Assembly: GCA_016704895.1 (NCBI GenBank)
Contig: JADIZG010000001.1
Location: 91,348 to 155,347 of the forward strand
From: Betaproteobacteria bacterium
GTDB lineage: Bacteria; Pseudomonadota; Gammaproteobacteria; Burkholderiales; Casimicrobiaceae
Length of the DNA stretch: 64,000 nucleotides
Direction of reading: 5' to 3'
Shown piece by piece: positions 54,523-63,942 of this stretch; position 1 is the first letter of the stretch; each line of letters begins with the position of its first letter. Made by a program: the position numbers and the translations under genes. The notes under the pieces were generated by a model, which did not search any database, had not been told where the DNA came from, and was given only the letters and a program-made list of their open reading frames with translations.

Positions 54523-54698
54523 CGTGCTGTCTCCATGCGTTCGGGCGCGGGCTCGACGCCGGCGGCCTTCGCGTCCGCGAACGCGCGGCGGTGGCGCGCG
54601 CGCAGCGCGACGACCTCCGCGACGACCGCGACCGCGCACGCGCCGTACGACATCCAGACGTACCAGCCGTAGCCGCCCATCGCGAAGAACTCGTTCAC
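54519..54698 (-). CDS. ccmD: Heme exporter accessory protein CcmD
   Basis: Small single-helix protein that helps release heme-loaded CcmE from CcmABC. 59 residues: VNEFFAMGGYGWYVWMSYGACAVAVVAEVV, then a basic stretch. GTG 54698 has GGGAGG seven bases ahead; the ATG at 54680 (MGGYGWYVW) is an alternative. Recognised by position between ccmC and ccmE and by the FFAMGGYGxYVWxSYG pattern. Confidence 0.9.
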   Translation of the reverse strand: MNEFFAMGGYGWYVWMSYGACAVAVVAEVVALRARHRRAFADAKAAGVEPAPERMETAR

Positions 54699-54715
54699 TA
54701 GTTGGCCTCCCCAGG

Positions 54716-55534
54716 CTAGTCGCTGACGCGCGTCGCGCACCTCGAAGGAGGAGGCGAGCGGAGGCCCTTCGGACCCTGCCCTGGGACGCCGGCGCTCCGC
54801 CCCATCCCGGGCAGCGTCGCGACCCACGCGGACCCGCGCTCGCGCTCGAGGATGATCGCACGCACGCGCCACAGCGCGGCGGCGATGCACCACGCCCACG
54901 CGGCGAAGCTCATCACGAGCATGCCCGACAGCATCAGGCTCGCCATCTTGGGCGCGGCCGTGAGGCTCACCGACGCGCCCTGGTGGAGCGTGTTCCACCA
55001 GCGCACCGAGAAATAGATGATCGGCACGTTGACGGCGCCGACCAGCGTGAGCACCGCGCAGGCGCGGTCGGCGCGGCGAGGGTCGTCGATCGCGCTGCGC
55101 AGCGCGATCACGCCGAGGTAGAGGAACAGCAGGATCAGCGTCGAGGTCATGCGCGCGTCCCAGGCCCAGTAGGTGCCCCAGGTCGGCCGGCCCCAGAACG
55201 CGCCGGTCCACAGCGCGAGCGCCGCCATCAGCGCGCCGGTGGGCGCGAGCGCCTGCGCCATCATCGCCGACAGGCGCGTGTTGAACGCGAGCGCGAGCGC
55301 GCTCCAGAACGCCATCACCAGGTAGACGAACATCGCCATCCACGCGGTGGGGACATGGATGTAGATGATCCGGTACGCCTCGCCCTGCGTGGCGTCGGTC
55401 GGCGCGAGCCCGAAGCCGATCCACAGCCCCGCGGCGGCGAGCAGCGCCGCGATCGCGGCGAACCACGGCGCCAGGCGTCCGGCCAGCGGATAGAACGTCA
55501 CCGGCGAGGCGTAGTGGTACCAGTTGGTCGCCAT
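54716..55534 (-). CDS. ccmC: Heme exporter protein CcmC
   Basis: Membrane protein that loads heme onto CcmE. Six helices and the heme motif WGTYWAWDARMTS, plus YIHVPTAWMAMFVYL carrying a conserved His. 272 residues, about 25-30 longer than most: after RAIILERERGSAWVATL comes a Gly/Pro/Arg-rich tail (GRSAGVPGQGPKGLRS) without family similarity, perhaps due to another frameshift near the 3' end. Confidence 0.95.
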   Translation of the reverse strand: MATNWYHYASPVTFYPLAGRLAPWFAAIAALLAAAGLWIGFGLAPTDATQGEAYRIIYIHVPTAWMAMFVYLVMAFWSALALAFNTRLSAMMAQALAPTGALMAALALWTGAFWGRPTWGTYWAWDARMTSTLILLFLYLGVIALRSAIDDPRRADRACAVLTLVGAVNVPIIYFSVRWWNTLHQGASVSLTAAPKMASLMLSGMLVMSFAAWAWCIAAALWRVRAIILERERGSAWVATLPGMGRSAGVPGQGPKGLRSPPPSRCATRVSD

Positions 55535-55546
55535 GGGATAGGGTCG

Positions 55547-56263
55547 TCAGTCGAGCGCGATGCGCACTGCCGCCGCGGCGGCGAACGGGCTGCCGAGCGC
55601 CGCGACGATCAACCCTGCCCCGAGCAGGGACAGGTTGGCGTCGACCGCGATGCCCGCCCGCACCGCGTCCACCGCGCCCGCGCCGAAGATCAGCACCGGC
55701 ACGTAGAGCGGCAGCACGAGCAGCGCCACGAGCCCGCCGGCGCCGCGCACGCCCAGCGTGAGCGCCGCGCCGATCGCCCCGAGGAGCGACAGGATCGGCG
55801 TCCCGAGCGCGAGCCCGGCGACCAGCACGCCGATCGCGATGCCGTCGAGCCCGTACTGCAGCGCGGCCAGCGGCGCCAGCACCACCACCGGCAGGCCCGT
55901 CGTCAGCCAGTGAGCGAGTATTTTACCGGACACGATGGCCGGCAGCGGCCACGGCGACAGCGCCATCTGCTCCAGCGTGCCGTCCGCTTGATCGAGCGCA
56001 AAGATCCGCGGCAGCGACAGGAGCGACGCGAGCAGCGCGGCGACCCACAGCACGCCCGGACCCATCGTCGAGAGCAGCGTGCGCTCGGGCGTCGTCGCCA
56101 GCGGAAAGAGCGTCACCACGATGGCATAGAACAGCAGCTGGACCGCAAGTTCCGAGCGCGTCCGGAACGCGAGCTTGAGGTCGCGACGCAGCGCCCAGGC
56201 GAGGCCGGCGAGCGCGCCTCCCGTCTCGCCGTCGTCGTCGCTCCGCGGGGCCGGGGTCGTCAT
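55547..56263 (-). CDS. ccmB: Heme exporter protein CcmB
   Basis: Permease partner of CcmA in the CcmABCD complex. 238 residues, six helices: FRTRSELAVQLLFYAIVVTLFPL, LSLPRIFALDQADGTLEQMALSP and GAALTLGVRGAGGLVALLVLPLYVPVLIFG are diagnostic. The N-terminal 15 residues are acidic and variable. The start overlaps the ccmA stop by one base. Confidence 0.96.
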   Translation of the reverse strand: MTTPAPRSDDDGETGGALAGLAWALRRDLKLAFRTRSELAVQLLFYAIVVTLFPLATTPERTLLSTMGPGVLWVAALLASLLSLPRIFALDQADGTLEQMALSPWPLPAIVSGKILAHWLTTGLPVVVLAPLAALQYGLDGIAIGVLVAGLALGTPILSLLGAIGAALTLGVRGAGGLVALLVLPLYVPVLIFGAGAVDAVRAGIAVDANLSLLGAGLIVAALGSPFAAAAAVRIALD

Positions 56264-56877
56264 CAGTCGAGCGAGAGCGCGCGGACGCGGTCCGGGGGCA
56301 GTCCGAGGGGCGCGTGCGTGGCGGCCACGGCGAGGCCGCCGCCGTCGAGGTGATGGGCGACCAGGTGGGCCAGCAGCGCGGCGCCCGCGGCGTCCAGCGC
56401 GGTGACCGGCTCGTCGAGGATCCAGACGCGACGGCGCGACAGCGCGAGCCGCGCGAGCCCGATGCGGCGGCGCTGGCCCTGCGAGAGCACGCGCGCGGGC
56501 AGCGACCGGCGCGATCCGAGCGCGACCCGCTCGAGCGCCGCGTCGATCTCCGCGTCGGCCGCCGGGGCGCCGGAGAGCTCGACGAGCGACGCGAGGTTCT
56601 CGCGCGCCGAGAATTCGTCCTTGAGCGCCAGCGCGTGGCCGGCGAACGCGACGGCGTTGCGGAGCGCCGGCGAGAACGGCTCGACCGCGGCGCCGTCGAG
56701 GCGGATCTCGCCCGATTCCGGCATCGACAGGCCCGCGAGCATGCGCAGCAGCGTCGTCTTGCCTCGCCCGTTCGCGCCGGTCACGACGAGGACGCTCCCC
56801 GCGTCGACGCGAAAGCCGAGACCGGCGAAGAGGCGCGCGGTGCCGCGCCGCGCGGCGAGGTCGTGCGCTTCGAGCAT
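56263..56877 (-). CDS. ccmA: Heme exporter ATP-binding protein CcmA
   Basis: ATPase that powers release of holo-CcmE. 204 residues: Walker A GANGRGKTTLLRMLAGL, signature LSQGQRRRIGLARLAL, Walker B VWILDEPVTALD and the H-loop ATHAPL. First gene of the minus-strand ccmABCDEFGH operon. No strong ribosome-binding site is seen. Confidence 0.95.
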   Translation of the reverse strand: MLEAHDLAARRGTARLFAGLGFRVDAGSVLVVTGANGRGKTTLLRMLAGLSMPESGEIRLDGAAVEPFSPALRNAVAFAGHALALKDEFSARENLASLVELSGAPAADAEIDAALERVALGSRRSLPARVLSQGQRRRIGLARLALSRRRVWILDEPVTALDAAGAALLAHLVAHHLDGGGLAVAATHAPLGLPPDRVRALSLD

Positions 56878-56946
56878 GGCGATCGTGAGGGAGGCGGGGC
56901 GCGCGGAGCGCGAGTGGGGCCGGACGATCGATCGGCCGGCAGGCGA

Positions 56947-56952
56947 ATTATA
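56947..56952 (-). promoter_or_regulatory. Candidate -10 element for the ccm operon
   Basis: TATAAT on the minus strand, 70 bases before ccmA, in an otherwise very GC-rich divergent region (56878-57054). No convincing -35 is seen at 17 bases. Confidence 0.4.
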
Positions 56953-57054
56953 GCGGCCGCGACCCGCTCGCCGCCGCCCCCGCGAGGACGGGCCGACGCT
57001 ATCATCCGGGATGCCCGCCAACGTCCTGGCCCGTGCCCGGCCCCCGATCCGTCC

Positions 57055-58820
57055 ATGACGCTCTTCCGCTGCCGCCTGTCGTTTCCCGGCCTTCGCGTCG
57101 CCTTCGCGGCGCTCCTCGTCGCGCTGGGAGGCATGCTGGCGCTCTCCGCGCCGGTCGCGGCGCAGTCCGGCGGCCTCGGGGCCACCATGCAGTTCGCGCC
57201 AGCCACGATCGCGTCGGGCAAGCCGACGAAACTGCGCATCCGGCTCCGGAACGAAGCGGTCGAGTCGACGATCGGCGGCATATCCTTCGACGTGGTGTTC
57301 CCGGACGGGATGCGGTTTCGCGGAAGGCCGGAGACGAGCCAATGCGGCGGCACGCTCACGCAGGGGGCGAACGGCTACCAGTTCCGCCTGGGATTCCTCG
57401 GGGTCGACGAGACTTGCCTGGTCGACGCGACCGTGACCGTCGATTCCGACGCTTCGGTCACCGTGACGCTCGTGGTCGGCCCGATTTCCTCGCGAAACGG
57501 CGGCTCGGTGAAGAGCGTCCAGGCGTCGCTCACCGTGAACGGCGGCATCCCGCCGAAGATCACGTCGCCGCCGCTGCCCGCGCAGGGGATGCTCGGCATC
57601 GACTACTCGCACCAGGTGACGGTGACCGGCACCGCGCCGGTCGTCGTGACCGCCGACGGGCTGCCGCCCGGGCTCGCCTACGACGACTCGACGCGGCGGA
57701 TCAGCGGCAAGCCGACGCTCGCGGGCATCTACACGGTGGGCCTTCGCGCGATCAACGGCGTGCCGCCGGCCGACGCGCAGATCTCGACGGTCGAGATCCG
57801 CAACCCGCCGCTGCAGATCGTCACCCCCGTGCCGCTGTCGTCGACGCCGCTGATCATCGCTGCGCCCGTCTCGCTCGTCGTCGAGGCGACCGGCGGGCTC
57901 CCGCCCTACCGGTTCGAGATCACCGAGGGCGCCCTTCCGCCGGGGCTCGCGTTGTCGGAGAGCGGGCAGATCACCGGCATGCCGACGACGTCGGGAACCT
58001 TTCCGTTCACCGTGCGCGCGCGCGACGTGCTGTTCAACCTGGATTCGCGCGCCTACGAGCTCGTCGTCACCAGGATCGCGACGACGCTCAAGCTCGGTCT
58101 CGCGCCGAATCCGGCGGTCGCGGGCCAGGTCGTCGTGCTGAACGCGACGGTCGAGCCGTCGTCGGGGCGCCGCCTGCCGGGTGCTGGACGCCTGGGTGGC
58201 GGGCGCCGGGCACGCGCTGCCCCGATCCGTTCGAGAGCGGCCCCGATCCCGTCACGTCGAACGCGAAGAGCGCCGCGGTGACGGGAGGTGTCGCGCAGAT
58301 CGCGTTCCCGGACCTGTCGATCGGGCGCTTCCGCGTCTGCGCACGCTACGGCGGCGGGACCGTGCACCAGCCGTCGACGGCCGGACCGGTCGACCTGTTC
58401 GTGATCAAGGGCATCCTGCTGCCGTCGCCGAAGCTGTCGCTCGACGTGCCCGCGCACGCCGCGCCGGGGGCGACGATCGCCGGGCGCGCGGTCGTCGACG
58501 CAGCGGGCGTCGCGTCGAAGCCGGGCGGCACCGTGCGCGTGCGCGCCGGCGCCCGCGACCTGGGCGAGATCCCGATCGTCGACGGCGTGGCGGCATTGTC
58601 GGTCGTCGCGCCCGCGGAGCCCGGCGTGATGACGCTGACCGCGAGCTACGCCGGCGACGCCGCGTTCTCGCCGGCGGCGTCCGAGCCCGCCTACGTCGCC
58701 GTGACGAAGGTGATCGCGACACAGCCGATTCCGACGCTGGGCGAATCGGCGGCGTCGATGCTCGCGCTCGTGCTCGCGGCGCTCGCCGGCGCCCGCCTGC
58801 GGCGCCGCCGCAGCCGCTGA
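57055..58820 (+). pseudogene. Ig-like surface protein with IPTL-CTERM anchor, frameshifted as read
   Basis: Secreted protein of about 588 residues. A signal peptide ends PVAA-QS. A beta-rich N-terminal domain follows, then two putative-Ig (He_PIG-type) repeats: LPPGLAYDDSTRRISGKPT and LPPGLALSESGQITGMPTT. After the frame break a bacterial Ig-like domain of Big_3/5 type (PGGTVRVRAGARDLGEIPI, LTASYAGDAAFSPA) is seen, and the end is IPTLGESAASMLALVLAAL then GARLRRRRSR, an IPTL-CTERM sorting signal normally processed by exosortase XrtH. Around 58160-58220 the frame changes (net minus one base), possibly with more than one indel. Function likely cell-surface or biofilm related, by inference. Confidence 0.75.
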
Positions 58821-58841
58821 TCCTTCGCGGTCGGCCCCGAC

Positions 58842-61061
58842 GTGGCGCGACCGCTCGCCCAGCGCCTCGCGCTCGCGCTCGGGGGCGCGCCGCGCTGGAC
58901 GGTGGGGCTCGCGATCGTCGCCGCGTCGACGCTCGTGCCGCTCGTCGGCGTCGAGCGCGTCCCGGTGATCGCCAAGCTCGAGGCGATGGCCTACGACGCG
59001 CGCCTCACGCTCGCGCCGCGCCGCGCGCCCGATCCGCAGGTCGCGATCGTCGACATCGACGAGGCGAGCCTCGAGCGCGTCGGCCGCTGGCCCTGGCCGC
59101 GCGATACGATGGCGCGGCTCGCCACGGCGCTCTTCGATCGTCATCAGGCGCGGCTCGTCGCGTTCGACGTGCTGTTCCCGGAAGCCGACCTGTCGGGCAA
59201 CGCGGCCGCGCTCGACGAGCTCGCGCGCCGGGGACTGCGCGACACGCCCGACGCGCGCGCAGCGCTCGCCGAGCTCAAGTCGCGCGCCGACCACGACGCC
59301 CAGTTCGCGACCGCGCTGTCGGGGCGGCCGACGGTCCTCGGGTTCGGCTTCACCGCGAGCGCGCAGGCGTCCGGCATGTTGCCCGCGCCCGCGTTCACGC
59401 AGGCCGACCTCGCGGGGCGCACGATCCCGATCGCGCCGGAGACCGGCTACACGGCGAACCTGCCCGCGCTGCAGCGCGCGGCGACGGCCGGCGGCCATCT
59501 CGATCCGGCGTTCGACGCCGACGGCCTCGTGCGCCGGGTGCCGATGGTGAAGCGCTATCGCGACGGCTACCATCCCGCGCTCGCGCTCGCGACCGTCGCG
59601 GCCGCCGTCGAGGCGAAGTCGATCCGCCCGCGGTTCGACGCGAACGGCGACCTCGAGGCGATCGACGCGGGCGGACTCGTCGTGCCGGTCGCGCACGACG
59701 GCACGGCGCTCGTGCCGTTCCGCGGGCCGCCGGGCGCGTACCGTTCGTTCTCCGCGGCCGACATTCTCGATGGTCGCATCGCGCCCGATGCGTTCGCGGG
59801 CGCGATCGTCCTCGTCGGCACGTCCGCCAAGGGCCTGCAGGACCTGCGCTCGACGCCGCTCGCGCCGGACTTCCCCGGCGTCGAGATCCACGCGGGCCTC
59901 GTATCCGGCATGCTCGAGGGCGACATGATGAGCGTGCCCGCCGGCGCGCGCGAGATCGCCGCGCTGATCGTCCTCGTGGCCGGGCTCGTCGCGGTCTTCG
60001 CGCTCCCGTGGCGTCGCCCGGTCGCCGGCATCGCGGGCATCGTCGTCCTCGCCGCGGCGGTCGTGGGCGTCGCGTCGTACTTCTGGACGCGCCAGAACGC
60101 GGTCGTGGGCGTCGCGCCCGCGCTCGTGATGCTCTCGCTGCTCCTGATCTGGAACCTGCTGTCCGGATTCCTGCGCGAGGCGAGGGAGACGCGCGCGCTC
60201 GCGGGGATGTTCGGCGAGTACGTGCCGCCCGAGCGCGTGGCGCAGATGCGCGCGAGCGGCCAGCGCTTCTCGCTCGAGGGCGAGAGCCGCGAGATGTCGG
60301 TGCTGTTCTCCGACATCCGCGACTTCACCGCGCACTCGGAGCGGCTCGCGCCGCGCGAGATCTCCGCGCTCCTCAACGACTACCTGTCGTCGATGACCTC
60401 GGCGATCCACGACCGGCGCGGCACCGTCGACAAGTACGTCGGCGACGCGATCATGGCGTTCTGGGGCGCGCCGGTCGCGAACGCGGAGCACGCCGCCGAC
60501 GCGGTCCGCGCGGCGCTGGCGATGCAGCGGGCGATGCCGGCGATCCGCGAAGGCTACGCCGCGCGCGGCTGGCCGGCGATCGCGATGGGCGTCGGCGTCA
60601 ACACCGGGACGATGAGCGTCGGCGACATGGGCTCGCGCTTCCGCAAGGCCTACACGGTGCTGGGCGACGCGGTGAACCTCGCGTCGCGCCTCGAAGGGCT
60701 CACGAAGGTCTACGGCGTGCCGATCCTGTGCGGCGAGGCGACGCGCGCCGCCGTCCCGGACGTCGTGTGGCGCGAGATCGACCGCGTGCGGGTCAAGGGC
60801 CGCGCGAGCGCCGTGGCGATCTTCGAGCCGCTCGCCGAGGCGGGCGACGCGCCTGCGCAGGCGCGCGCGTCACGCTGGGAGGCGGCGCTCGCGCTCTACC
60901 ATGCGCAGCGCTTCGACGAGGCGCGCACGGCGTTCGACGCGATCGCGCAGGATGCGGCCGACCACGCGCTCGCGACGCTGTTCGCCACGCGCTGCGTCAC
61001 GTTCGCGGCCGCGCCGCCCGAACCGGACTGGGACGGCGCCTGGAACTTCCTCGCGAAGTGA
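58842..61061 (+). CDS. CHASE2-domain class III adenylate/guanylate cyclase
   Basis: 739-residue membrane cyclase. After an N-terminal helix comes an extracytoplasmic CHASE2 sensor (about 45-360: VAIVDIDEASLERVGRWPWPRD, FDVLFPEADL, VLVGTSAKGLQDLRSTPLA). Three membrane helices (about 368-440) and a class III cyclase domain (about 480-660) follow: VLFSDIRDFT and YVGDAIMAFWG supply the metal aspartates, DKYVGD the substrate lysine, and YTVLGDAVNLASRLE the Asp plus transition-state Asn and Arg. All catalytic residues are present; Lys/Asp favours ATP and cAMP. Starts at GTG. A short alpha-helical tail (about 675-739) resembles a TPR fragment. Confidence 0.94.
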   Translation: MARPLAQRLALALGGAPRWTVGLAIVAASTLVPLVGVERVPVIAKLEAMAYDARLTLAPRRAPDPQVAIVDIDEASLERVGRWPWPRDTMARLATALFDRHQARLVAFDVLFPEADLSGNAAALDELARRGLRDTPDARAALAELKSRADHDAQFATALSGRPTVLGFGFTASAQASGMLPAPAFTQADLAGRTIPIAPETGYTANLPALQRAATAGGHLDPAFDADGLVRRVPMVKRYRDGYHPALALATVAAAVEAKSIRPRFDANGDLEAIDAGGLVVPVAHDGTALVPFRGPPGAYRSFSAADILDGRIAPDAFAGAIVLVGTSAKGLQDLRSTPLAPDFPGVEIHAGLVSGMLEGDMMSVPAGAREIAALIVLVAGLVAVFALPWRRPVAGIAGIVVLAAAVVGVASYFWTRQNAVVGVAPALVMLSLLLIWNLLSGFLREARETRALAGMFGEYVPPERVAQMRASGQRFSLEGESREMSVLFSDIRDFTAHSERLAPREISALLNDYLSSMTSAIHDRRGTVDKYVGDAIMAFWGAPVANAEHAADAVRAALAMQRAMPAIREGYAARGWPAIAMGVGVNTGTMSVGDMGSRFRKAYTVLGDAVNLASRLEGLTKVYGVPILCGEATRAAVPDVVWREIDRVRVKGRASAVAIFEPLAEAGDAPAQARASRWEAALALYHAQRFDEARTAFDAIAQDAADHALATLFATRCVTFAAAPPEPDWDGAWNFLAK

Positions 61062-61100
61062 GGCGGCGGATGTGCGGGTCGCCTGCGCGACGGTCGCGGG

Positions 61101-62635
61101 TCAGCAGTTGCCCGGCGAGGCGCAGCGGCGGTAGCCCGCGACGCCTTCGATCACGCCGCTGCGCGTGTTGAAGTAGTAGTCGAGGCCGAGGCCCGCGCCG
61201 CCGGGTCCCGCGAGGAAGCCCGCGAAGTTGCCCGCGACGACCGGCTGGCACGCGGCGCCGGCGCAGCTCGTCGTCGCGCCGGTGCCTCCCGTCGAGAAGA
61301 GGGGCCCGAGCAGGCTCGCGGTCCCGTTCATCGTGTAGGTCGCGTTGTCGAAGCCGACCTGCAGGTTGTTGAGCGTCACCTGCGCGATCGTGAAGTTGAC
61401 CGCGATGCGCCCGCCCGAGATCAGCGTGCCGACCTCGCCGGTCGACGAGTCCGTCGGCCGGGTGCCGCCGACCGGCGCGTACTCGACGAGCCCCGAGGTC
61501 GGAAGGTCGGTCGCGAGGACGCCGTAGACGTAGTGCAGGTTGCCGCCGTCGTTGTGGACGACGGTGCCGTTGGGCAGCTGCTGCGTGATCGTCGAGCCCG
61601 GGCCTTCCCAGCGGCCCCAGTTGAGCGCGGCGCCGGCGGACGGATGCGAGCCGGTGTCGACGACGCTCGCGGTCCCGAGCGTCGCGACGAGCGCCCCGGT
61701 ATCGATCGCGATCAGCTGCCCGGCCGCGTCGAGCTGCGTGCGCTCCGCGCCGAGGTTCACGGCGAACTCGAGCGTCGTCTCGTCGGAGCCGATGATGCCG
61801 ATGATCGGCGTGTCGAACGAATCGAGCTGCGTGAGGTCCTGCGGCGACCGGTATCTGAACGCATATTGAACGACGTTCCACGGCGGGTTCCCGATGCCGA
61901 ACGGGATCTCCGGCACCTTGCGGAAGCCGATCTCCGAGGGACGCTTCTCGCCGCGAGCTGCTTGCCGACGAGCCGGCTCGACAGGAACGACGGCGGGCCG
62001 ATGAGGCGCGCGGGCACGCCGCCATCGGGCACGACGAAGAACTCGCGCGACGCGAAGATCGCCGACGCGGCGGGCGTGATCGCGATCACGCTCCCGTCGT
62101 AGACGCCGCCGTAGAGGCCCGGCGCGGCCGGCGGCTCGTCCGGCGTTTCGCGGCACTGGCCGGGCTCGCAGATCTCGAGCTGGTAGTGCGTGCCTCGGAT
62201 GCCGATCGTCGCCTGCGTCGTCAGCACCTGGTAGGTGTCGCGGTTCACCTGGCCGATCTGGCCGGTCAGCGTGCGGAATCCGCCGCGGACGAGGCGGAAC
62301 ACCGCGCGCTCGCTGCCGTCGGCGCGTCCGGCGAACGCGTACGCCTCGATGCGGAACTCGCTGCCCGGCTTGATCGCGACGAGCGCCTCGTCGGAGAAGC
62401 GGATCTGCGCATGGCCGTCGGCGCCGGTGACGATCGCGTCGCCGACGCCCACCGACGCGCCGGCGGACAGTCGCACGCGGTCGGCGCCGCGGACGGCGGC
62501 GACGTCGCCGACCGCGAGCACGACGCGGCCGGCCTGCGCGAGCGCGGCGCCGGAGGCGAGCAGGGCGGCGAGCGCGACGAGCCAGGCGAGGACGAGCCTG
62601 GCCGGCATACGGGCGATGGCGCGGGCGGCATGCAT
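61101..62635 (-). pseudogene. FecR-domain protein with C-terminal beta-rich region, frameshifted as read
   Basis: About 511 residues after restoring one base. A signal peptide (LLASGAALAQA, no lipobox) is followed by a FecR domain (about 36-150: GRVVLAVGDVAAVRGADRVRL, GDAIVTGADGHAQIRFSDEALVAI, TTQATIGIRGTHYQLEIC). Near 61952 the frame shifts: GKQLAA is followed in the other frame by GEKRPSEIGFRKVPEIP. The C-terminal part is Gly/Thr-rich with alternating hydrophobics, ending VAGNFAGFLAGPGGAGLGL, DYYFNTRSGVIEGVAGYRR, like the small beta-barrel of TbpB-type Slam cargo. Begins 11 bases after the barrel gene. Confidence 0.72.
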
Positions 62636-62646
62636 CGGATCCCCCG

Positions 62647-63942
62647 TCACTTGAAGTCGTAGCGGAGCTTCGCCGCGACCACGTAGCGGTCGTACTGGTA
62701 GAGCGCCACGTTCGAGTCGTTCTGGAAATACTGCGCCTCGACGCGCGCCGAGAGCTGGCGCGTGAAGAAGTACAGCGCGCCGATGCCCGCGACGTAGTTG
62801 TCGTCGCGACGCGCCATGCCGAGCAGCGGGATGTGGCCGAGGTAGGAGCTGCGCACGAACGAGCCCGAGGCGTTGAGCGCCCACTGCGGCGCGGGCGACA
62901 CGGTGATGTCCGCCGCGGCGCCGAACAGGTCGCGCCCGAGGTCGGGGCGGTCGTTGTCGTTCTCCTCGCGGCCGCCGAGCGCCGAGACGTTCAGCACCGG
63001 CTGCCAGCTCACGGGCCAGATCCGGCGCGCGGAGACGCCGATCGAGTAGAACGTGCTGTCGCGGACCTCGTTCAGGCCGTCGTAGGAGAACCACGTGACC
63101 TGCGGCGCGACGCTCAGCGTGATGAACTCCGACTCCGCGTAGCGCCAGTCGAACGACACGCCGTTCGAATTCCGGTAGCGATCGCCGCCGACGGCGAGCT
63201 CGGCGTACGTGTAGGTGCCGTAGAAGGTGTGGCGCCCGACCTGCCGGCTCGCGCCCAGCGTCGCCGCGCCCTGCGCGATGTTGAAGTCGCTCGCGCCCGC
63301 GTTGAACTGGCCGTTGGCGACCAGGCCGCCGTAGACGCTGACGCCCGGCGCGACCGGATGGGTGACCTGCACGCTGCCCGCGAGCCAGCCGAAGCCCGCG
63401 CTCTGCTCGACGCCGAAGCTCGCGACCGACACGATCCCGAGCACGGGCAGCGCGATGTCCGCCTGCGCGACGCCGGCGTTGACGTTGCTGTCGTAGCCGG
63501 CGCCCACCTCGACGACGCCGAACACGCGCGTGCGGTATTGCGCTTCGCGCGCCTGGAGCGCCTCGAGGTAGCGGTCGATGCCGGCGCGCACGTCGGCGGG
63601 CGGATCGCCCGCGCGCACCGCCTCGAACTCGCGCCGGGACGACACGTCGTCGCCGGCGTAGAAGTAGGCGCGCGCGAGCTCGAGTCGGGCGCGCACGTCG
63701 TCCGGGAAGCGCAGCACGTAGCGCTCGATCGCGAGCACGCCCTCGCCGGGGAGGCCCATGTCGACCGCGGCGACGCTGCACCAGAGGTCGGCCTCGGGAT
63801 GGGCCGTGCGGTCGATCTCGACGCACACGGGCCAGGCGGCCGACGAGCGTCCGCGCTCGACCTGGCCCTTGATCTCGTCGACCGTCCACCCCGGCACGTG
63901 AGCCGCGGTCGCGATCGTGCTTGCCGCGAGGGCGGCGACCAT
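62647..63942 (-). CDS. TPR plus outer-membrane beta-barrel protein, Slam (DUF560)-like
   Basis: 431 residues as read. A signal-like segment (MVAALAASTIATAA) is followed by a helical TPR-like part (about 35-135: ALQAREAQY, LELARAYFYAGDDVSSRREFEAV) and a beta-barrel of about 290 residues opening with GVVEVGAGYDSNVNAG and ending with the aromatic/hydrophobic LRYDFK terminus of outer-membrane proteins. This layout matches Slam/DUF560 proteins that move cargo across the outer membrane. The reading frame stays open upstream to the window edge (RHRLLVMVAALAAS) without another start codon, so the true start may lie outside. Operon-like with the FecR gene. Confidence 0.7.
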   Translation of the reverse strand: MVAALAASTIATAAHVPGWTVDEIKGQVERGRSSAAWPVCVEIDRTAHPEADLWCSVAAVDMGLPGEGVLAIERYVLRFPDDVRARLELARAYFYAGDDVSSRREFEAVRAGDPPADVRAGIDRYLEALQAREAQYRTRVFGVVEVGAGYDSNVNAGVAQADIALPVLGIVSVASFGVEQSAGFGWLAGSVQVTHPVAPGVSVYGGLVANGQFNAGASDFNIAQGAATLGASRQVGRHTFYGTYTYAELAVGGDRYRNSNGVSFDWRYAESEFITLSVAPQVTWFSYDGLNEVRDSTFYSIGVSARRIWPVSWQPVLNVSALGGREENDNDRPDLGRDLFGAAADITVSPAPQWALNASGSFVRSSYLGHIPLLGMARRDDNYVAGIGALYFFTRQLSARVEAQYFQNDSNVALYQYDRYVVAAKLRYDFK

